Part shown: positions 57,420 to 64,000 of the stretch, piece by piece | Position numbering within the stretch: the first letter of the stretch is position 1 | Layout: each line of letters opens with the position of its first letter | Assembly: GCA_030770535.1 (NCBI GenBank) | Contig: JASVEC010000022.1 | Span: 434,001-498,000 of the forward strand | Length of the DNA: 64,000 nt | Direction of reading: 5' to 3' | Source: Batkoa obscura | Lineage: Eukaryota; Entomophthoromycota; Entomophthoromycetes; Entomophthorales; Batkoaceae | Made by a program: the position numbers and the translations under genes | The notes under the pieces: model-generated | What the model saw: the letters and a program-made list of their open reading frames with translations, nothing else | The model's database searches: none | Told to the model about the DNA's origin: nothing

Positions 57420-57899
57420 TGTAAAATACCGCTTCATTAGCTCTAGGATTGATTATAATATGATAATCAATTCAGAGTTCCTTATATAGATTTGCTGTGA
57501 GAATTGCTACCACCTAATTATGAAGAACTTATTGCCCACCTTTTAATGTCCATACTTGGCAACTATAATAAGGAATAACTGTTATAATGTTCCTTATATA
57601 ACCACCCAGTTGGAGTATAAAAGAGATTCTTCAATATGATAACTCGAGGCTCTTTAACTGAATTACTCCCTCTGATATCGTACCATTAATAAAGCTACTA
57701 AGTCTTTCTGACAACATCTTACTTAGATTTTACAGTAGCATCTTCTATTCTATTGTTTTACATAGTTCGTACCTTATTATATACTATTCCTATTAATTTA
57801 AGTCCATCTTAGTTATATAAACTAAGACCTTTCAACTCAAAGCAAGTTAATTAAGCAAGAGTAGCTTTTAACTCCGACCATTGAGTATCAACTTTCACA
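57420..57899 (-). mobile_element. solo LTR nested in the transposase gene of copy 2
   Basis: TGTAAAATACCGC to AACTTTCACA with direct CTAC on both sides (57416-57419 and 57900-57903). Transposon copy 1 shows the empty site (CCTACTATCAAAAA), proving the insertion and its 4-bp duplication. Confidence 0.85.
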
Positions 57900-58276
57900 C
57901 TACTATCAAAAATGCAAAAAAACTTAATGAGCAAATTGAAATTACTATATAATATTTAATAATTCAACTATTTCGTCAAGATTTAATAATAGTAAAAATA
58001 ATAATGAGTATTTATCAGATAATATATATATATTAATAAAAGTAGAAGAATGATATACAGTAAATATTTTAATGATTTAAAAGATAAAGCAGTAGCTAGG
58101 TCAGCATTTTTCAAATATATACCAAATAATTTTAAAAATCCAGCAAGAAAAACAGATTTATATAATATATGTGCCCAGTATACAGTTAGAAAAAAGTTAT
58201 TTGAAAATAAAATAAATACAGCGACAAAAAATAAAGCAGAGATACAGGAATCTTTTAATAAAGAAAAAAGGTTATA

Positions 58277-58376
58277 TGGGAGTGTTTTTTTTGGTTTCAT
58301 TATTTTTTCCATTTTTTAAGCGCTATTTGAGTGGAAAGGTTGTTAGTAAAATCCTTAAACAAAAAATACATCCCCA
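58277..58376 (-). mobile_element. ~100-bp nonautonomous element nested in transposon copy 2
   Basis: TGGGAGTGTTTTTTTTGG to CATCCCCA, TA on both sides (58275-58276 and 58377-58378). Copy 1 has the uninterrupted GGTTATATAAATTACATG, an exact empty site showing TA duplication. Confidence 0.92.
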
Positions 58377-59810
58377 TATAAATTACATGAATTTTGTGTT
58401 AATACTCAAAAAAACATATTTAGTGAAACTATTAAAAAATTAAATAATAGAAGTTGTATAATAATTTTAGACTTCAAATAAAATATGGAAATAGGAACAA
58501 GACAGATTTAATAAATTTAAATTATTATAATAAACAAGCTATATCAGTATTAGGGTTTGGCGTTTTATATTTAAAAAATGATAAAACAATAGGCAAAGTT
58601 TATTTTGATTATTTATCTGAGATATTAAATCATGATTCAGCATATACAGGAGATTGTTTAATTGATTTAATATCTAAAGAGCCTTTGTTTAAAAAGTTTA
58701 CAAAAATTAATATATGGGCAGATACAGGATATCATTTTAAATCTCAAGAGTCTTTGCATTATATATTTCAAGAAATTTACAGAATAAATAGTAGTTTAAA
58801 TATTGATCTTAATTTTTTTGCTGAGCATCATAGAAAAAGTATAGTTGAACATTTTGGAAATCTTTCACAGTGGAAAAATAGTTTTGAAACATTAGGTAAA
58901 ATAGAAGATATTGATCAATTAATTTTAAATTTTGAGATTTTTATTTGTGAACATAATAGAGTTAATAACTCAACTGTCAATAATGGGAAAACAAATATAA
59001 TTTTAAAAAATATGAAAGAAACAAAGATACAAAAAAAAAAAAAAATACAAGGTATTAAAAAGTGTTTACATTTTATTAAACGTGACAATAAACTGCATTG
59101 TTATCCAATATCTGATAGATAAAAAAAAGCGATATAATTCCAATTAAAGCTTAGAGCCTGTGGAGAATAGAAAAATTAGAAGATCAACCCCAGCTTATCT
59201 TATAAAGATAAAAGAAATTTTAAAAGTTTAAATATTTACTAAGCAAGTAAGCAGCTTATTAAAGGTTGATATTACTTAAACTATCAATAGCTAAGTTAAT
59301 AAATAGTCAAAGAGCAAGTAGTTGTAATAATAAGTAAAAACTATTATTATACTGCTTGTATTACATAGAGATGATTAATTATAGTTTTGGGGCTAACCAT
59401 TCCCTCCTATGCAGCTATTTATTAACTTAGTGATGTATCAATAATGTAATTATAGCATTAAAATTATTTATTTATTTGATAGCAAATCTGGAATGTTGGC
59501 TATAAAGCAGTTAATAGTAAATATATTTTAATAAAGTTTTATAAAAATATATATTTATTTACATACTACAACTTTGATTAATATCAATATATAAGTTATA
59601 TTAGTAAAAGCCTTGCTAATTCGGGAATTTGTGTTAAATTTAATAGAAGTCCCATTAACTTATAATACAAATTATAATAAAATAATTTAAAACTGTATCA
59701 GGTACTTTTGGTTTCTAATAAAGAATTTATTTTTAGAATTTTGAGCAGTTTTTAAAATATAAAATATTTAAAAGTTGGATAAAAAAATGAAACCAATTCG
59801 GACACCCTCA

Positions 59811-60306
59811 TATAGTAAACAAAGCTTTAAGCTATTTATGGTACCAGGTAAAATTAATTTTATATTTGGTTTTTGACTGTTTATTACATTCTACCAATAT
59901 TGTAATGACTATGTCTTTTAGACTTTTGTAGAGTTTGAATTTTAAACTAATGTCTATATTTTATTTTAACAATGTTGAATAACCTATTGATAAAAGTATC
60001 AGAATATGAGATGGCCAATACAAAAGGATGCGTGTATACCAATATATAGCTCAAAACTGAAGATTTCATTTTATACTATAGATATCTGTTACTTGCTAAG
60101 GTAATAATACAAAAGAATAGAATATTATAAAGTATTGCAAATAAACATAAAGTATTAGAAAGCTATAAAATATAACAATTAGCTAATCTTTATTTTGATG
60201 TCAATTCTACACATGTAATTAAAATTAAGAGTATAATTAATTGAAAGGTATTTATATTAATTTTTTTATAATCTAACAAAATCCACAAGTGTTAACACTT
60301 GCAATG
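59811..60306. other. spacer between transposon copy 2 and IR2 right arm
   Basis: 0.5 kb, AT-rich, no gene. Confidence 0.45.
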
Positions 60307-60369
60307 TAAAAAATTATTTTAAATCAACTATTAAATCTAATATATATATTTATTTAAAGCAATATGAAT

Positions 60370-61488
60370 CTATAATAAACCTTTGATTTGAGCAAAAACA
60401 TCACCATAATTTTTTTTGACATATCCCTCTGCAAGTTTCTGACTTTCTTTTAAAACTTGTTTGCGAATTCCATTAAGTATTACCAACTTTTCATCATATT
60501 CTTTATCTTTATACTCATTAAGGATCGTTTCATCTGCTGTAGGGCCTAAAATAGCATCAGTAGTAGCCGCCAAAACCAAACCAGCATACGGAATAGCAGA
60601 AAGACCAACAGTAACAGCTGTTCTCATGTAATTTAAAGCTTTGTTATTATAAGCCATTTTGGAGGTGTTGATTAAAGGTAAATTTGTAAGACAAGAAGCT
60701 AAAGTAGCAGCTTCATTGAATCTTTTAGATGGACCACAACGATAACCACGATTCTCTTCATAATCACTAGGCCAAGGCCCACAGCTAGACTCAGTCTCCG
60801 AGTTTGGGATTAATTTGAAACATTTACTAAAATCATATTTCTTGGCAGCAGTCCGTAATACATCATTAGCCAAAAGACAAATTTTATCAATACCTAAGAC
60901 ATGATCATTGGATTGAATAGTTTGAGCATCCTTTTTATATAGATTGGTATTATTTAAGATCTTAGAAACAATACTTTCAGTCATTTTAATTTGAAAGACT
61001 TGACGATAGTTTTGATCATCTGAGTGCAAATTGTTCAAAGGAATAACAATGGATCTTAAACCTTGTCTTAAATCCACAGAAACATAATTAAAAGTTCCAA
61101 TGGTAGGTGCAACATGTAAATAATCTCTCTCTTTACTTGTGGATGTGATCTCCATTGTAAATAAGTTATTCATTAAATCAACTGAATCTGTAGTCCTTAC
61201 TCGAAAGGTATCAGTGCAATACTGACGACAACTTACACAGCATTCTTCAGGATCACGAAGGCAACTCTTTCCTCGGTACCACTCCTTTGAATTTTTATCC
61301 TTCCCTAATATTACTACCCAATGATGTAAAGGCTGACAATTCCGTTGATACTTTGGGGATATATCTAACTCGAACCATGTTTCTTCACCACTGATTTTAT
61401 AGCAGTTCGTATCCAAGTAAGTCAACCCAAGGGGATTTTCACTTAAGGTAGTAGTAATAAAGAGTAAAAATGGTAAAGCTCGAAACAT
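60370..61488 (-). CDS. secreted cysteine-rich family protein, intact copy (IR2 right)
   Basis: 372 aa, identical in protein to 41018-42136 and, as far as compared, in DNA. Signal peptide 1-16; cysteine cluster CCVSCRQYCTDTF; hydrophobic SAIPYAGLVLAATT near the C-terminus. TATATAAG box at 61530-61537 on the reverse strand. The two intact genes face each other across the 18-kb IR2 spacer. Function unknown; see the left copy for the domain description. Confidence 0.85.
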   Translation of the reverse strand: MFRALPFLLFITTTLSENPLGLTYLDTNCYKISGEETWFELDISPKYQRNCQPLHHWVVILGKDKNSKEWYRGKSCLRDPEECCVSCRQYCTDTFRVRTTDSVDLMNNLFTMEITSTSKERDYLHVAPTIGTFNYVSVDLRQGLRSIVIPLNNLHSDDQNYRQVFQIKMTESIVSKILNNTNLYKKDAQTIQSNDHVLGIDKICLLANDVLRTAAKKYDFSKCFKLIPNSETESSCGPWPSDYEENRGYRCGPSKRFNEAATLASCLTNLPLINTSKMAYNNKALNYMRTAVTVGLSAIPYAGLVLAATTDAILGPTADETILNEYKDKEYDEKLVILNGIRKQVLKESQKLAEGYVKKNYGDVFAQIKGLL

Positions 61489-61529
61489 TTGATTTTTTTT
61501 TTATGTATCATTTATGCCTTTTTATTTAT

Positions 61530-61537
61530 CTTATATA
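61530..61537 (-). promoter_or_regulatory. TATA box of the secreted-family gene (right)
   Basis: Mirror of 40969-40976. Confidence 0.6.
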
Positions 61538-62037
61538 GTTTTCTTTATTATTTTATAAACTAAATCTAAAATAAACATTAACTAAAAATTAAAATATTAT
61601 TTTTGATTATCTAAGTTAAGAATGAATATGACTTAATAAAGAATAAATAGATACAATAATAATGAAATAAATATCATGGTAACTTACTTATTGATATATT
61701 AAGATGTATTGATAATTGTAACCTTATAAATACTCTTTCATACAATCTATAATTCATTCATAGTTTAATCTTTTATTTGAATTTTATACCCCGTTAAAAT
61801 ATTACTTAGTCCTTTATTTTTCGAGTTTATTAAACTAGTCACCCTAAGTTCATGCTAGATTGTCCTTGACACTTTAGCTCTGAAAGTTACTTAATTTGTT
61901 ACTATTTGGCGTTATTTAAATTATTCTAAAAGCACAGACGAGTTATGACTATTTCTAAAATGGTTATGATTATAGTAAGAAATAAGAAAAATAATTTAAT
62001 TTAATTTGATCTCAAATCTACAAAGTACTTATTATTT

Positions 62038-62116
62038 GTCTTTATTAAATTATTATAAAATATAATATTTATTAATATTTTAGTAGTAATACATAATTAT
62101 ATAGTTTTTTAAAGAC
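62038..62116 (+). other. 79-bp segment inverted relative to the IR2 partner arm
   Basis: Starts GTCTTTATTAAATTATTA and ends TTTTTTAAAGAC; perfect GTCTTTA/TAAAGAC inverted ends. Same plus-strand orientation as 40390-40468 while the flanks are reversed. Three to four substitutions separate the two copies. Confidence 0.9.
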
Positions 62117-63190
62117 TCAGTTTTAAAATCTAATTTATATCAAAGAATTTAATTTTTAATATTATTTAACATGATTTTTAAATATCAAATAACGAATTTG
62201 TTACTTGTTGATTGTGGCCTATTAACTATATTATTTCATTATGTTATTTTTAGATTGATAACTGTTCTTTAAAAGTATATTTCTAAAATCTTTTTTAAAA
62301 TCTTTAATTTTCAAAACAACTATAAGAATAAAATTTCATAAAAAAGAAAAAAAATTGCATAAACAAAGATAACAATACTCAATGAAAAGCATTAACTAGA
62401 ACTGTGATGGCTCCTTCTGATTATGTCAATCTCATTGCGTATCAATGAGATTCCCCAGATCTCATATAAAAATCAATTAATGATAATTACAATAAATCAT
62501 GATTTTAATAAAGTTATTTATTTTATAGTATCATAAAAGTATCCGCTATTTTAAAAGTATAATTAGTTGAAATATTAATTAGTTCAAATATTAATTTGAA
62601 CAATAAATTATTCTTAGATTCTTTATCAAATCTATTTGATATATTGTATCATTCCTTCTAATAACTTTATCAAAAAGTTAGCATCATCTAGCACTGAGGC
62701 TAAGGAGTGGCCCTCTCTAACTATTGATGGGCCATATAGATGGTTTTTACCTTAGCCAAGTCTATAACTCCAACGTTTATTACTTTATTGACTATCTCAC
62801 TTATTACACTCTCAGCAACAGTAACTATTCAAGCGCTCAACGTTTCAAGCTGGTAACGCTCTAGCTTTTTAGGATTGAAATTGGGCCTATGAAGAGATGA
62901 ATAGTATGTTTAAAGTTAAAAGTTAAATAAAAGAAAAATTGTATATTTTTTTAAAGAACACTATCCATTAATGAAAGATGGTTTGAGTGAATTATATATA
63001 TTATTCCGGAAGATTTAGAAAAAGTTTAGAAAATTTGAAATAAACAGAACAGCCCTTGAAGACCAGAGCTAACTTTTGTTATCTTGACTTATTCTATTAA
63101 ACTTAAATTAGAAATAAACATTAATTATTTATTCTCTAATAATAACGCAATTAGATGATTGCAGACGAATGTGAAATAGCAACTGGTAGC

Positions 63191-63589
63191 ATTTTTACAA
63201 GTTAATAGCGATTTTTTTTTAATTTTTTGAGCAGAGAACTCCCAAGTAGTAAACTTAATCAATGATAAAAGGGATTAAAGAAGAGGAGCAGCTAGCTACA
63301 ATGGCAAGGCATCTCTATCCTTAAGGTTTTTTTCCAACCTAATTTTAGCAAAATCAAAATCAGTCTTCCATGCAATATACAATTTTATAAGTATAGAGTG
63401 AACCAAAGGGACTGACTTTTCTACTCAAAAAGAAAGGTTCGTATGGATTTTATAGGCGATCCACATAACAGAGAGACTGAAACAAGCTAAAAAAGTAGGA
63501 TAAAAATCCTGTATGTAACTAATTATATTATATATATCAAGCAAAAAGCTACGTAGGCTATAACTAATAACTGAAATACAATGACACTA
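63191..63589. other. unique sequence outside IR2
   Basis: 0.4 kb; somewhat purine-rich, no clear gene. Confidence 0.4.
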
Positions 63590-63815
63590 TAGGGTATTAA
63601 GTTAGAGCAGGTGAAAAACGACGTTTGATAGAAACTTCAAGCTTATTACAAAAAGGGTAGTTAGGGTCAACTTCAGATTTGTATAGATGAATAACTATTC
63701 TATTGGAAAAAGCCTGATTAGCAAGTTTCCAGGCTAGCACTAAATGTTTACCACTTAACTATTTAAATTTAAGCCATTTAAGATAAGCAGAAAAAGGGGG
63801 GATGAAGTGGTTTAC
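63590..63815 (-). mobile_element. coding remnant, possibly LINE zinc-knuckle region
   Basis: The reverse strand reads SGKHLVLAWKLANQAFSNRI then VIHLYKSEVDPNYPFCNKLE and SIKRRFSPALT, a protein-like stretch of ~55 codons with an interrupted continuation upstream (SAYLKWLKFK). The PFCN with preceding basic/aromatic helix is loosely similar to the C-terminal reverse-transcriptase-associated zinc-binding region of non-LTR elements. Not assigned firmly. Confidence 0.3.
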
Positions 63816-64000
63816 ACAAAATTAAGTACTAATTTTTATTTGACCTTTTCTAATAGCAATATTTTAAAAAATAAAATCTGAACAAAGCATTGATATTAAT
63901 CTATATAAAAAACTCTAGAATATGCAAAAAATATTATAAAGTATTTCAATAACTAATTTTTAATAATAAGTATTAATATAAATACATATACTAACTTTAT
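63816..64000. other. window end, AT-rich
   Basis: No feature seen. Confidence 0.4.

Larger units (their letters stand above)
57031..59122 (+). pseudogene. transposase gene, copy 2 (interrupted by insertions)
   Basis: Frame 1 starts MQAFITKFQNGISK and is cut after PTLQPTV by the LTR at 57420. It resumes after 57900 with small deletions and is cut again by the small element at 58277. The last part (58454-59122) keeps NIWADTGYHFKSQ and FFAEHHRKSIVEHFG, where the glycine-rich motif has decayed. The frame change after LDFK is at the same nucleotide as in copy 1. Not functional. Confidence 0.75.
56405..59810 (+). mobile_element. TA-targeting DNA transposon, copy 2 (3406 bp, with nested insertions)
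   Basis: Left end TGGGGATATCCGAATTGG, right end CCAATTCGGACACCCTCA, flanked by TA. Same internal plan as copy 1, enlarged by a second solo LTR (57420-57899) and a small element (58277-58376). Terminal repeats carry a few substitutions, so this copy is probably no longer mobile. Confidence 0.9.
60307..63190 (-). repeat. IR2 right arm (~2.9-kb inverted repeat)
   Basis: Mirror of 39311-42199. Inner edge 60307, outer edge about 63190 where GCTACCAGTTGCTATTTCAC (reverse strand) still aligns with the left arm. Contains the family gene, its promoter and the unflipped or flipped partner of the 79-bp segment. Confidence 0.93.

Overview
The window looks like nuclear DNA of a very AT-rich, early-diverging fungus. 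The evidence is short spliceosomal introns (about 43-65 bp, GTAAGT-like donors, TAG acceptors), a secreted S1 protease, a kelch/transmembrane protein, two microsomal P450s, a Pus9-type pseudouridine synthase and a Swt1-type PIN nuclease. The combination is reminiscent of entomophthoralean fungi such as Conidiobolus, but that is an inference; no marker gene fixes the species.

Layout. 1-10.5 kb is ordinary gene space: a partial LisH gene, a GDSL-family protein lacking its catalytic residues, an S1 protease, a kelch membrane protein and P450 gene 1. 10.7-17.4 kb holds small secreted cysteine-rich genes (two whole, one broken), two solo LTRs, small TA-flanked elements and a broken member of a secreted ~370-residue family. 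17.9-37.2 kb is a large palindrome, IR1: arms 17903-24384 and 30720-37201 (6.48 kb each) around a 6.3-kb spacer. Each arm has a Gfd2-like DEDDh exonuclease gene, a broken member of the secreted family, a small transposon copy and a Pus9/Rib2-like gene. The spacer has an intact SWT1-like gene and a cluster of solo LTRs. A PIN-less SWT1 paralogue lies just outside the right arm. 39.3-63.2 kb is a second palindrome, IR2: arms 39311-42199 and 60307-63190 (~2.9 kb) around an 18-kb spacer, each arm with an intact identical copy of the secreted family gene. Its spacer holds two copies of a TA-targeting DNA transposon (44361-47221 and 56405-59810), LINE-like debris, a broken cysteine-rich gene, a long AT-rich gene desert and P450 gene 2.

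The main structural themes are: (1) paired inverted duplications whose arms appear homogenised by conversion; (2) a 79-bp segment flipped between the IR2 arms; (3) a DNA transposon whose terminal repeats match those of a ~100-bp nonautonomous family (13 copies), and whose two copies both carry a solo LTR just upstream of the transposase start; and (4) expansion of secreted, cysteine-rich gene families in exactly these unstable regions. Several genes reach full length only when short introns are read: the exonuclease, the pseudouridine synthase, the Swt1-like gene, both P450s and the GDSL protein. Their exon coordinates are given with each entry.
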